From Dryas octopetala (Eukaryota > Streptophyta > Magnoliopsida > Rosales > Rosaceae), in contig OY992835.1 in assembly GCA_963921425.1 (NCBI GenBank), forward strand, positions 12,648,001 to 12,712,000: a stretch of DNA of 64,000 nt, read 5' to 3'. Positions 1 through 9,599 of this stretch are shown piece by piece (position 1 is the first letter of the stretch; each line of letters starts with the position of its first letter). The notes under the pieces are model-generated. The model was not told where the DNA came from. It saw only the letters and a list, made by a program, of their open reading frames with translations, and ran no database searches. The position numbers and the translations under genes were made by a program.

Positions 1-785
1 AAAAATGAAGTAATTTTAAAAACAAAAAAAATTAAAAAAAACAAAAACAAAAAATCCAAACACTCACCCGGCCACCCACCTTCCTCCCTTCGCCTCCCAC
101 CCCTCCCTCCGAGACCCACCCAACCCAGCCACCCACCCCTCTGACCACAGCCACCCTGCCACCGACCTCAGCCACCACGCCGCCGACCCACCCGGCCACC
201 CACCCCCTCTCTCTCCCTACCCATCTTTTCTCTCTCTCTATCCCCGCCCCTCACTTTCTCTCTCTACCTCGCTCTCTCTCTCTCTCTCTCTCCCCAAAAC
301 CCCAGCCCCGCCCTGAGCTCCACCCTCGTTCAGATTTGAGAGAGAGAGAGAGAGAGAAAGAGAAACAGAGTGAGAGAGAGAAAGTGACAGAAACAAAGAG
401 ATGAAGCTAGTGGCCAGAGAGGGGAGGGAGGTAGGAGGTAGGGAGGCTGGGGTCGGAGGGGTGGGTGGCTAGGTTGGGTGGGTCTCGGAGGGAGGAGGGT
501 GGGTGGCCGGGTGAGTGTTTGGATGTTTTGTTTATTTTTTTTTTAAAATAATTATTTCATTTTTTAAAGTTTATTTCATTTTTTATTATTTTTTATCCAC
601 GTGGCATTTTTTTAAAGGTATGTCAGTGTGCCACATAGGCAATTAACGGCTTCCCTGACGGAATAGTTGACGGAGGTATCTGTGTGTGCAAAATCAGTAG
701 TTGAGGTATCTCTAAGAAACTTTTTTTTATTGGGGTACTCAAGTGAACAAGGGTGTATAATTGAAATACCTGCGTGTAATTTGCC
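1..785. mobile_element. Right part of a Mutator-like long-inverted-repeat element, cut by the window edge
   Basis: The last ~250 bases (about 535-785) resemble the right end of the complete element at 49256-50504. Both have an AT-rich stretch, a CACGTGGCA or TACGTGGCA block, a GTCAGTGTGCCA or GTCAGCGTGCCA block, and an end close to CGTGTAATTTGC. Inside, the C-rich segment at about 61-115 is the inverted copy of the G-rich segment at about 470-515, so much of the element can fold back on itself. The left terminus lies outside the window, so no target duplication can be checked. The (CT)n and (GA)n runs at 230-360 belong to this element. There is no credible coding sequence. Confidence 0.6.
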
Positions 786-1266
786 ATTTATTTAATTAAA
801 AGATTGGAAATTCATTTAAGGATAAGTTTGGAAATTCATTTAATTAAAAGATTAGTTAAATATAAAAAATAAGGAAGAAGTGTAGATGGATAAAATTGGA
901 GTGCAAAAATCACCTCCCTTATTAATAATTTAAAAATAATTAGTTGTTTTCCAATTTGTAGTTTCAACTTTCAATTGGTAAGGAGTCAAAATATTTACAT
1001 TATTTTGCTTAAAAAATTAAATACATTTGTTTAAAAGTCCTTTAATTCACAAAAAAAAAAAAAAAAAAGAGTGGCAACGAGTCATGCCTAATGAGGACCT
1101 ATTTTGTGCTCGTGCATCTTCTTAGTCCCCTTCTCCTCTGTCTCTCTCCTTATAACGGGTAATGCTTCCATTCCAAAAAGTTGTTGCTTAAAAGTTAAAA
1201 ACAAGTACTACAAATTACACAGAAATTTTCAAGGTGCTTTGGGTTAGTTTAACTCAACCTGTTTTG
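786..1266. other. Intergenic, AT-rich, nothing recognised
   Basis: The stretch holds a short direct repeat around 800-850 (GGAAATTCATTTAA twice) and a poly-A run near 1050. No coding sequence or transposon terminus is seen. Confidence 0.5.
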
Positions 1267-1294
1267 TTAGGCCTTCCACTATGCTGCCGGATTG

Positions 1295-1433
1295 TGTGAC
1301 CCAAAACCCATTTTGGGCCACAAATGGGTCACACCCTAACACTATGGGCCGGAATGTGTGACCCAAAAGAGGGTGTAACCCAAAGTGTAACCCAAATATG
1401 TGTTTCAGTGTGACCCAAAATGTGGTGTGACCC
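1295..1433. promoter_or_regulatory. Left subterminal array of TGTGACCC octamers
   Basis: The octamer TGTGACCC or its inverse GGGTCACA occurs at 1295-1302, 1326-1333, 1357-1364, 1409-1416 and 1426-1433. TGTAACCC variants lie between them. Most plus-strand copies are followed by AAAA. Clustered subterminal repeats of this kind are usual binding sites for the proteins that pair transposon ends. Assigning them to ORF1 or the transposase here is inference. Confidence 0.7.
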
Positions 1434-1470
1434 AAAACAACTTTAAGCCCACGTGAAGGAGAGAGAAACC

Positions 1471-4063
1471 TGTCACGCCCCGAAACCCAGGTACGTAACA
1501 GAGGCACCTATCTTGAGAATACCAGAGACTACAACAACCAATCCCCCGGTGTTATAATCCCAAATATCCACAAAATAGGTTAAGCCTTTTGGTTTAGTAA
1601 AAATGGGTTGGATCAGAGTGCTTGAGTTTGCAGCGGAAAATTTATTCAGAAATAGTTAATTCATAATTAAACCAACCCTCGAAGCTACTATTGTTTAGAG
1701 TAACTTCAAAGAAACTGTTTTTATAGACTCGATAATTTAAAAGTAGACAACCCAAGGACTCAGTGTATATACATGATATGACCAAGGGTAAATAAAGATA
1801 ATAAAAGGTCACCAAAGACCTGCCCAAGGAAATATACTGACTAAACAGGAACACAGGAGTTGACAAGCTCGAGACCGCACCACCACCCCTCAATCGAGGC
1901 CGTCAAAGTCCACACGCGCAGCACCTGAGAGGGAGAAAAACAACAATGTAGGGGTGAGCATCACATACGTTCATTGCTCCCCCTCAGGGAACTCCCTGCT
2001 AGGTTTGAAAAATAGTTTGGGATAATTTAAAATCAAATGCACAACACAAACCAGTTGTCAAGCTTTGTAAAACGAGTAGCATGCTCATACAATTTTCAAA
2101 ATACAGTTTTCCGGGCCCAAGTTCAGAATCATACCTGTTGACCAGCCGTTAGGGCTAACTACCCTCTCACAAAAACATAACAAAGTCCTGCAGTCATTTG
2201 ACCGGGACAGGGTAGCGAAAGTGGCCATTTCATGGTTATACCGCCTAGACTGGCCTCCCAAGAAGGACAATCGACCAGTCCGTCCGTACAACCCCTCATG
2301 AGGTTTTGGGGATCGAAACCCAGGGTCTACCGTAAGTGACCTTTCACTCTCAAGTCAAACACAATAACAATCTCACGAGAATATGCATAACAGTCATCAT
2401 TCTCATCATCATAAAACCAAGCAGATATGCCAATCAAAAAACATGCATCTTTATCACACAGTATTTATTATATAGTACATGCAGGAAATCCACTAGTCAG
2501 AGTGTGTTGTCCCCTTACCTAGGGTCCAAAGCTTTTGCTTGTTTTCGAGTACAAATCACAATTTGCCACGTCGCAACGATCTCCTTTAGGTAACTGGAGT
2601 TCCTAGTTTGACAACAACTGGTGTTAAAAACGGTCTTCACGTAAATCGATGACCTTGTCTGTTAAGACCAGGTATAATTCAGAGGTTTGGAACTAGCGTA
2701 ACTGCTAGGCTTCTCTGAATTCTTAATCCGACATGACTTTGCACCCCGAGGCAAACAGTCATGTCAGACCGTGTGGTTTCTATATCTATTTTAATTTATT
2801 GTCGAGGAGGTTGATCAGATATGAACCTACAACGTGACCAGGTCAGTGCATGGGGAAACTGAGAGAGCTCTGGCTCAGTACCCAACGCCTGTATGCTCAT
2901 GGACTGACCTTAGTCATCACGTTATTTGGTTACCACTGATATGGCCTCAATATTTATTAAGTTCATTTGATAACAACAGTTAAACATCGTTCCGTCTATA
3001 ACCACAACTTAAATAACTGCAGATTAAATAAGCTGGGTTAAGGGTATACCTGTTGAAGACTTCCCACGGGCAGAGTCTCGGTACTACTAGACTTGCTAAG
3101 TAACAAGATTAAAAGAACCTAATTAACAAGAGATTAATTTAACAAAATTTTAACAGAAATTCGACAGGAATCAAGAAATTACCTATGGAGCTCAGAAATG
3201 ATTTTTTTAAAACTTCACCAAAACATAGCCTTCACACTACTAGAATTGAAGAGCTCGTCGCCACGATCGCGTAGGCGAAATCGGATCGTCGATCGGAGCT
3301 TCAGAACTCAAGATAAACTCAAAACAAGATTGAAGAAGAGAGAGAAAGGAGGAGAGAGGAGAGAGAAGCTCTCTCTTGGGAAGCGTGCGGCTGAAATGTG
3401 AGGGATCAGCTGGGGGGTGCGCTGCTATTTATAGGGAGAGTGAGTGAGTCAACTCGGTTGACTCATCCGAGTTGACTGGGTTGACTCAAGTCAACCGTCA
3501 CAAAATGGGCCAATGAGGAAGTGACACGTGGCATGTGCACTAACACTTGGCTGCACATGCAGCCATCAGATCTTGCTGCCATGCAGCGATGGACGCCCCA
3601 GATCGTGCCACGTGGCGCGATCTGGTGATTTCCTATTTTATTTTCTTTTTCCTATATTCCCCAACTTCAAAAATTAATTAAAAAATAGCTCGGGACTCAG
3701 AAAAATACCCCGAAAAATACTACGGACTCGTATCGACTAGTACTAATTAACTATGAGGTCAAATTACCAATTTGCCCTTTATAAAAATTTCGAAAATTTC
3801 AAGCTCCACAAACTAAGAAAATTTAGGAAATTCATAAAATAATCTCCCAGACTCGGAATAATACGAGACTTGCACCGTTGGGTTCGCGAGTAAAAGTACT
3901 ACCTTTTAAAGTTCTAACTTGGGTCAAAACCCTAGTCAAAATTGGTCAAACAATTAAAGCTCAAGGTGAAAAAATTAGATTTTCCAAGAAATAAATTCTA
4001 TAAAACTTTTTTTGAAAATAAGGAAAAATCACAAAATAAATTTGAAAATTTCCGGGTCTCACA
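1471..4063. mobile_element. Solo LTR of a retrotransposon, nested in the Harbinger element
   Basis: The segment begins TGTCACGCCCCGAAACCC and ends TTTCCGGGTCTCACA, so it has TG...CA termini. The pentamer AAACC is present immediately before it (1466-1470) and after it (4064-4068), the 5-bp duplication left by LTR-retrotransposon integration. No primer-binding site, gag-pol or second LTR copy lies within, so this is a solo LTR of 2593 bp, presumably left by LTR-LTR recombination. A TATA-like CTATTTATAG at 3425-3434 could be its promoter on the plus strand. The start motif resembles LTRs of plant Ty3-type elements, but the superfamily cannot be fixed without internal sequence. Confidence 0.88.
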
Positions 4064-4584
4064 AAACCGGTTTGGGCTGAAGAGAGAGGTGGGCCCCGCG
4101 CCTGACAAAGCTGACGAGCGGCTGCTTTGGCTGGCGCAGGTGTCGGCTGACGCAAGCAAACTCGGTTGCAGCGCCTGCCTTTCTGCTGTTGCTGACGCGT
4201 GGCTGAATGGGATACTCACCAACGGTCCAGATCGGCCGACCGTTGGTGATCAACGGCTGCTGCGTTTTGGCTTTTTTTTTTTTTTTTTTTTTTTAGATGG
4301 GCCGAAAATGGATCAACGGCTGAGATTAATGGACCGTTGATAATCAACGGTCCAGATCGGCCATATCCTTTTTTTTTTTAACAAATATTTAATAAATCAT
4401 TTAAAATAGATATAATATCCGAAAAATTGCCAAAAAATTTCGAAAAAATTTTAAAAAATTCCCCAAACCCTCCAACAGCTATATTTTCAAGGATGCCTAT
4501 ATATATCACACAACACTCATATGGTTTCATCACAATTTACAACCTTTGTTTACCAAATTTACACAAAATTTTTTTTTCTTTGTC
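4064..4584 (+). promoter_or_regulatory. Harbinger 5' region and ORF1 promoter
   Basis: This lies between the solo LTR and ORF1. It contains short palindromes: CACCAACGGTC pairs with GACCGTTGGTG at about 4217-4248, and GGACCGTTGAT is followed one base later by ATCAACGGTCC at about 4330-4352. A TATATATATC stretch at about 4498-4507 lies some 87 bases before the ORF1 ATG and is the likely TATA box. Confidence 0.55.
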
Positions 4585-5921
4585 ATGGCTCCAAGAGGAA
4601 GTGCTTGGTTGGTAGCTGAAGATGAAGCCCTAGTGATGGCATACCTAGAGAGGTCTCCCGACGGTTGTCTTGGTGCCCAAATTAGAGCCGCCATGCTTTG
4701 GGAACAAATTTATGAAATTTTCAAGCGTAACATGGGGGGTGAAACAATTCGTAAGGTTGGCGGTGTTAAAGCACGATTCAAAGATATTGCGCGTGATTGC
4801 AACAAATTTTATGCTTGCTTATTGGAGGCCGAGCGAATGCGTGCAAGCGGTGCAAATGATGCCAATGTGGTAAGTTTTTATGCATTTATATATTTGCATG
4901 ATTATTTTTTGTTTTATCCAATTATCAAGCATATTTATATATTTGTATAATTATTATATGTTTTGTTTATAAATGAAGCATACTTTGTATAATGGTATTA
5001 CTATTTTATTGTTTTGTATATGTATCAAACATATTTATATATTTGTATGATTATTTTTGGTTGTGTGTATAAATGTAGCATATTTGTATAATGATATTAT
5101 TATATTGTATTTTCACTATTTTGTTTATCTATCAAGCATATTTATATATTTGTATGATTATGGTTTTTGTTTTGTTTATAAATGTAGCAAATTTACTATT
5201 TATTTAAGTTATGTTTGCATTTCCACAAGAAAATTTATATATTTTAATTTTTATTTTATTATTGTAGTTTACGCAAGCACTTGAAGGCTTTCGAAACAAG
5301 ACTGGATTCAAGTTTCCATGGGTGCACATTTGGGAAAAAATAAAGGAAAGTGCAAAGTATGCTGCCGTTCATGCTCCTGTTCGGGTTAGTGATTCAGAGA
5401 CCCCCGCCACCGACGATGCCGACACTCCCGCCGATGATGATCCCGAGGAGACCGATCCAGTCATACCACTTGGCGAGGACGAAAACCCACCACCATTCCA
5501 ACCATGCGGTTCCTCGCGGCCAAGGCCACCAGGGAGAAACCATGCAAAACGGGCCAAGGCAGCCGAGCCCGTCCAAACTCATATGGTTGAGGCAGTAGAT
5601 CATTATAATGAAAATTCAAGGATTTTCATACAAACGAGAGTTGACAGAGAGCGTGCAAGGAGTGAAAGAGACGCCGCAAAGGAAGCAAGAGAAAGGATGA
5701 GGATCGAGAGGCAGCTAGAATGGGAAGAACAAAATATTATGGGCCAAGACCTCTCCAAAATGAATGATGGGCAACGGATGTATTGGGAGCAAAAGATGGC
5801 TGAAGTCATTGCAAGGAGGCAAATGCGTGCTAACCACCATTCGGAGTCCACTCCATCTGGATACTACCCGGATCTTTCCAACCTCACTCACTCAAACCAG
5901 GGGTACCCGCCTAATAATTAG
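4585..5921 (+). CDS. Harbinger ORF1: Myb/SANT (trihelix)-like DNA-binding protein, two exons
   Basis: Exon 1 is 4585-4869 and ends at a GTAAGT donor. Exon 2 is 5268-5921 after a TTGTAG acceptor. Both junctions are phase 0 and give 312 residues. Residues 1-115 resemble the plant Myb/SANT or trihelix-like domain of PIF/Harbinger ORF1 proteins (start MAPRGSAWLVAEDEALVMAY; later KTGFKFPWVHIW). An acidic linker follows at about 134-170, then a basic patch RPRPPGRNHAKRAKA at about 179-193 that may be a nuclear signal. A charged helical tail at about 216-280 resembles the C-terminal domain found in NAM-associated proteins. In this superfamily ORF1 acts with the transposase and is thought to bind element ends. 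The ATG at 4585 is preferred over one 39 bases upstream because the domain starts there and the TATA box lies just before. The 398-base intron is very T/A-rich, as plant introns are. Confidence 0.85.
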
Positions 5922-5924
5922 AAT

Positions 5925-6057
5925 TAGACCTTGCTCTTTAATTGTGTTTTTTAGTTTGAATGTTAATCTTGTTTTAAATTATGTTTGCTCTTTAATTGTA
6001 TCCTTTAATTTGAACGTCAATCTTGTTTTAAGTCATGGTTTGCTATTTATTCAATTA
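5925..6057 (+). repeat. Imperfect ~57-bp tandem repeat after ORF1
   Basis: The block TTGCTCTTTAATTGT...TTTGAA...AATCTTGTTTTAA occurs twice (about 5929-5985 and 5986-6041), directly after the ORF1 stop. It probably forms the ORF1 3' untranslated region. Confidence 0.6.
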
Positions 6058-6103
6058 ATGTTTGCATTTCCACCCAACATTGGATTCTCCCTTATTAACC
6101 ACA

Positions 6104-6169
6104 GACTGATGCATGCTTTACAGTAGATAAGACTGATGCATGCTTTACAGTAGATAAGACTGATGCATG
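6104..6169 (+). repeat. 29-bp tandem repeat between ORF1 and ORF2
   Basis: The unit GACTGATGCATGCTTTACAG plus TAGATAA occurs twice in full and a third time in part. It lies about 75-140 bases upstream of the ORF2 TATA box. A regulatory role is possible but not shown. Confidence 0.8.
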
Positions 6170-6241
6170 AAATGACTACAGCATCATAAAGCAAATGAAT
6201 GTGGACCATTCATTCCTTATCTCAAATGCAAGTGGTTTCAG

Positions 6242-6249
6242 TATAAATA
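6242..6249 (+). promoter_or_regulatory. TATA box of ORF2
   Basis: TATAAATA lies 74 bases before the ORF2 ATG at 6316. The same sequence precedes ORF3. Confidence 0.6.
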
Positions 6250-6315
6250 CCACTATATTTACCATGTTACACTCAATCTTATTTCAGGATCATTTCTCAT
6301 TCCATAAACACCCAA

Positions 6316-7668
6316 ATGAATACTTTGTATGTGTATTCATCCTCCTCCTCGTCTTCGGACTCTGATGCTGAATGGGATAGGGAAGAGGATGGAAGGGAGA
6401 TGGTGGGTAAGTTGATTGTGTCAATGAGTCATACCGTCGTCGCCGGTACACCAAGGCATGGCGGTACTTCTTCAAATCGCCGGTACACACACCGGAATCG
6501 AGAAGCCGCCCACGAACGTCTCATGGACAACTACTTCATCCCCTCGCCAATCGAGGACACCGTGACTTTCCGCAGGCGATACCGCATGCACCAACCGCTA
6601 TTCAATAGAATTCTCGAAGCGGTCTGCCTCCAGGATGAGTATTTCCGGCCAACAGTTGATGCCGTCGGTAGAGTGGGTTGCACACCTCACCAAAAGGTGA
6701 CTGCAGCACTGCGGGTGATGGCATATGGCATTCCATATGATTTGGTCTCAGAGTCAATGACCATTAGCCAAACCACCATACGACAATCATTCTTGAAGTT
6801 CGTGAGAGCCATCACTGACGTCTTCGGACCAGAGTATCTCCGGAGGCCTACTCCGGCCGATTTGAGGAAACTTTTGCGAAAGGGGAGCCGTAGAGGATTT
6901 CCAGGTATGATTGGTAGCTTGGATTGCATGCATTGGGTATGGCAAAATTGCCCAATGGCCGAGCAAGCTGTGTACCGTGGGCATTATCGTGTCCCAACAG
7001 TTATCCTTGAAGCCGTTGCTGGGTACGACACGTGGATATGGCATGCAAATTTTGGTATACCTGGGTCGAATAATGATATCAATGTGCTGGACTGTTCTCA
7101 TCTCTTTGATGATATGATTTCCGGCCGAAACCACAGGGTGAAATTCACTGTGAATGGGATAGACTACACCATTCCATACTTTCTTGCAGATGGGATCTAC
7201 CCTCAATGGTCAACTCTTATCACTACATTGCACAGTCCCGTTCTTCCCCACCATAAGTTGTTTGCCGCTCGACAGGAGGGATACAGGAAGGATGTGGAGA
7301 GGGCGTTCGGAATTTTAAAAGCCCGGTGGCAGATTATAAAACGACCTGCTCGTTATTGGCGTCCGATTGAGCTTGGGTATATCATGAAGGCGTGCATAAT
7401 ATTGCACAATATGATCGTGGAGGATGAGCGCCCTGAGGATGACGGTAGGGATGACCCAATAGACCCAGAAGCGAGCACTAGAAGGGCAGAAGCTGAATAC
7501 GAAGGTGTAGAACCATGTCCGACCGGTGCCGCTCCATCATCATTACCTGAGATGAATGTTCGTCGGAATTTGCTTAGGGACCGAAATGTCAACGAATCCC
7601 TAAAAACTAATTTGATTGAGCACATCTGGATCCGAGAGGGGAACCCACCACTTGCCCCAACATATTGA
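6316..7668 (+). CDS. Harbinger ORF2: DDE transposase (HARBI1-like nuclease)
   Basis: This single uninterrupted exon encodes 450 residues, within the normal range for plant PIF-type transposases. It would cut and rejoin element ends in the nucleus. A Ser/Asp-rich N-terminus (about 8-30) is followed by a helix-turn-helix-like region at about 123-166. The DDE_Tnp_4 catalytic core comes next. The first Asp is D203 in GSLDCMHW, the second D254 in SNNDINVL, a further conserved Asp is D292 in FLADGIYP, and the Glu is E328 in DVERAFGILKARW. The C-terminal ILHNMIVEDER motif is also typical. All catalytic positions are present and there are no frame breaks, so the protein may still work. Its own TATA box and the gap after ORF1 suggest a separate transcript. 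Confidence 0.93.
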   Translation: MNTLYVYSSSSSSSDSDAEWDREEDGREMVGKLIVSMSHTVVAGTPRHGGTSSNRRYTHRNREAAHERLMDNYFIPSPIEDTVTFRRRYRMHQPLFNRILEAVCLQDEYFRPTVDAVGRVGCTPHQKVTAALRVMAYGIPYDLVSESMTISQTTIRQSFLKFVRAITDVFGPEYLRRPTPADLRKLLRKGSRRGFPGMIGSLDCMHWVWQNCPMAEQAVYRGHYRVPTVILEAVAGYDTWIWHANFGIPGSNNDINVLDCSHLFDDMISGRNHRVKFTVNGIDYTIPYFLADGIYPQWSTLITTLHSPVLPHHKLFAARQEGYRKDVERAFGILKARWQIIKRPARYWRPIELGYIMKACIILHNMIVEDERPEDDGRDDPIDPEASTRRAEAEYEGVEPCPTGAAPSSLPEMNVRRNLLRDRNVNESLKTNLIEHIWIREGNPPLAPTY

Positions 7669-8011
7669 CGACCTGGATCATGGTTCGTCAATATTGTTCT
7701 CATTATGATTTGTTAGGTTAATCTTCGCAGTTGATCCTGAAGTTTGTTATTTGTCTTTGTATTTGCCGTTTAAGTGTGTTTGTGTTTGTCAGTTGCAGTT
7801 TCTGAAATGAAATAAAGGCATTGATTTCTCTTACCTGACATGACATGACACAACCATCACATATAGCAAAATAATTCACTGAACCAATGACAAGACTATA
7901 CACTGACTCCACACTCCATCACATGCATAACACTGTTGCTTCACATGTGAGATTCGAGTATTAAATTATCCATCAGGGAATCCAATGGGCAAGTTATGCA
8001 CATTTTTTCCC

Positions 8012-8019
8012 TATAAATA
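8012..8019 (+). promoter_or_regulatory. TATA box of ORF3
   Basis: TATAAATA lies 57 bases before the ATG at 8069. It also lies downstream of the first in-frame ATG (7985), which argues that translation starts at 8069. Confidence 0.55.
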
Positions 8020-8068
8020 CCAAGGTTTAACTATAAGGCCAACACATCCACATAACTATCATTTAGAA

Positions 8069-8515
8069 ATGGCTTCCTCTTCCAAGCAAAGTGTCGGTGA
8101 GAGCTCCAAGCAAGGCGTTGGTGAGATCTCCAAGCAAGGCACCGGTGAGATCTCCAAACAACAGTGCGATCAAAGCTTCTGTAAGTGCCTTCCTAACTGT
8201 ACTGCACCATTGTGCGATTATTGTTTAATGATGGAGCGTGCAAAAGAACCAGACTGGAGGTGCTGCAAGTGTTCGGATGATATTTTGGTCCCTTTGTGTG
8301 CATTTTGCAAGAGATTGGAGCTCAAGGATCTAGCCAACCACCCAAATCTTCGCCACCAATGGTTGAACCACCTGCCAGAGCCCAAACCACCCGTGCCATG
8401 CACATGCGGGAAGAACCCTCCGATTCAACCATGTGATGAGTGTGAAACCGAACAGAAGATCACAGATTGGTATAATTACGTGGGTGTCAATTCTTCATCA
8501 TCGGACTCCGAATAA
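8069..8515 (+). CDS. Harbinger ORF3: Cys-rich protein with three CxC-x8-CxxC modules
   Basis: This encodes 148 residues from the ATG at 8069. I do not recognise the family. Residues 5-31 are three near-identical octapeptides of the form SKQGxGEI. Then come three modules with exactly the same spacing, C-x-C-x8-C-x2-C: C38/C40/C49/C52, C66/C68/C77/C80 and C111/C113/C122/C125. The second half of modules 1 and 2 is PLC-x2-C, and module 3 has PC-x2-C. Such spacing suggests zinc-binding knuckles. The C-terminus SSSSDSE is acidic and resembles the Ser/Asp-rich start of ORF2. The gene lies inside the transposon with its own TATA box. It could be an accessory transposition factor, a regulator, or a captured host gene; nothing here decides which. 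Confidence 0.7.
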   Translation: MASSSKQSVGESSKQGVGEISKQGTGEISKQQCDQSFCKCLPNCTAPLCDYCLMMERAKEPDWRCCKCSDDILVPLCAFCKRLELKDLANHPNLRHQWLNHLPEPKPPVPCTCGKNPPIQPCDECETEQKITDWYNYVGVNSSSSDSE

Positions 8516-8539
8516 GAAGTTCGATTCATTTTCTGTCAT

Positions 8540-8860
8540 GTCGAATGCAGTTGTTGTTGTTGTTTTTTCTTTAAATCATCGTATTGTTCTTGTTTTTCCT
8601 TTTAGTGATCATGTTGTACTTATTTTTCCTTTAAATCATCGTGTTGTTTTTCTTGTTTGTGGTTGTTGAAGTCCCGATGTTGTAAGGCTTATGTTGTATA
8701 ATTTATGAAATTTTCTTATTTTAAATATATTCAATATTGACCTTATTTTAAAGATCTCATTAAAATAAGATCACTAGAATCATTTTTATTATACTTTAAA
8801 TTTAAAATTATCAATTAAATATCACTTAATCAATATTAAGCATATTTTAAATATGTATAA
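8540..8860 (+). other. Harbinger 3' region
   Basis: T-rich sequence following ORF3 holds imperfect repeats of CCTTTAAATCATCGTGTTGT (about 8567-8662), likely 3' untranslated region. The rest is AT-rich filler up to the terminal repeats. Confidence 0.45.
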
Positions 8861-8865
8861 AACAC

Positions 8866-8950
8866 TGTGACCCAAAATGGGTCACAGCACCATAAATGGG
8901 AGAATTGGGTCACAGCACTATTTGTGACCCAAAATGGGTTTTGGGTCACA
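8866..8950. promoter_or_regulatory. Right subterminal array of TGTGACCC octamers
   Basis: TGTGACCC or its inverse occurs at 8866-8873, 8879-8886, 8907-8914, 8923-8930 and 8943-8950. That is five copies, the same number as at the left end, with several arranged as TGTGACCC-AAAAT-GGGTCACA palindromes. Confidence 0.7.
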
Positions 8951-8981
8951 AAAAATGGCTTTACCATAGTGGAAGGCCTTA

Positions 8982-9599
8982 GAGATTGAACAGTGATCCC
9001 AATTCAGGAGCTGTCTCCAAAAGTTGGTTTCATGAATCATGATAGGTTATGACACTCCAATCGGGTAGAGATGGGTAAACTCATACCAAACATGTTATTA
9101 GACAGGTCCAACCAGGTCAAACATTTCAAGCCCAGAATTCTACTAGACTACTACAAATGGAACTTTCTATGAGATTTTGAATGGACAGATGAATAAAGTA
9201 CAGATCTTATTCAAATTGAGGCATTCAGATGTCAAATTAAAAATTTTGCTAAAACCAATCGGCAAAACAGAATATTGTGAACCTTTGATGCTGTATCAAC
9301 AACAATCCTACACCAATCAACAACATTATTTGCAAAAGTTGAATAGGTGACATGCATCATGTTTTCTCCAAAGATTTTTGAGTAACTTATGATGCCTCTG
9401 TTAAATAAGATTGAAGCTCTTTTTATAGAAACAAAATTTGAAAATGTAGCATACACTAACCAACATTTAGAAGCAAAATTGAAAACCATGGTAAACAGTA
9501 ACTGGTAAACAATCAAATAAAGTGAGAATCCATCAGACAAACAAAGCTCCCTAAAGATATTCCATCATTTCCCACTAAATTCCGACCCAGTCGACTAAC
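8982..9599. other. Flank of the Harbinger element and probable RPS12 3' region
   Basis: No coding sequence is recognised. The last part before 9600 is probably the 3' untranslated region of the minus-strand RPS12 gene. Confidence 0.4.

Larger units (their letters stand above)
1270..8978 (+). mobile_element. Complete PIF/Harbinger DNA transposon with three ORFs, interrupted by a solo LTR
   Basis: The left end GGCCTTCCACTATG at 1270 is matched by its inverse CATAGTGGAAGGCC ending at 8978. A TTA target duplication flanks both sides (1267-1269 and 8979-8981), the 3-bp TTA/TAA duplication expected of PIF/Harbinger. The inverted similarity continues inward through TGTGACCCAAAACCCATTTT. Inside lie a Myb/SANT-like ORF1, a DDE transposase and a third Cys-rich ORF, all on the plus strand. 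The element is 7709 bp as it stands, and about 5.1 kb without the later solo LTR and its duplicated pentamer. Terminal divergence shows it is not brand new, but ORF2 has no stop or frameshift over 450 codons. Confidence 0.93.

Noticed and set aside
6687..7206. Long open frames on the minus strand across ORF2
   Set aside because: They are opposite-strand shadows of the transposase gene.
7985..8068. N-terminal extension of ORF3
   Set aside because: The TATA box lies inside it and the extension shows no domain; the ATG at 8069 is the better start.
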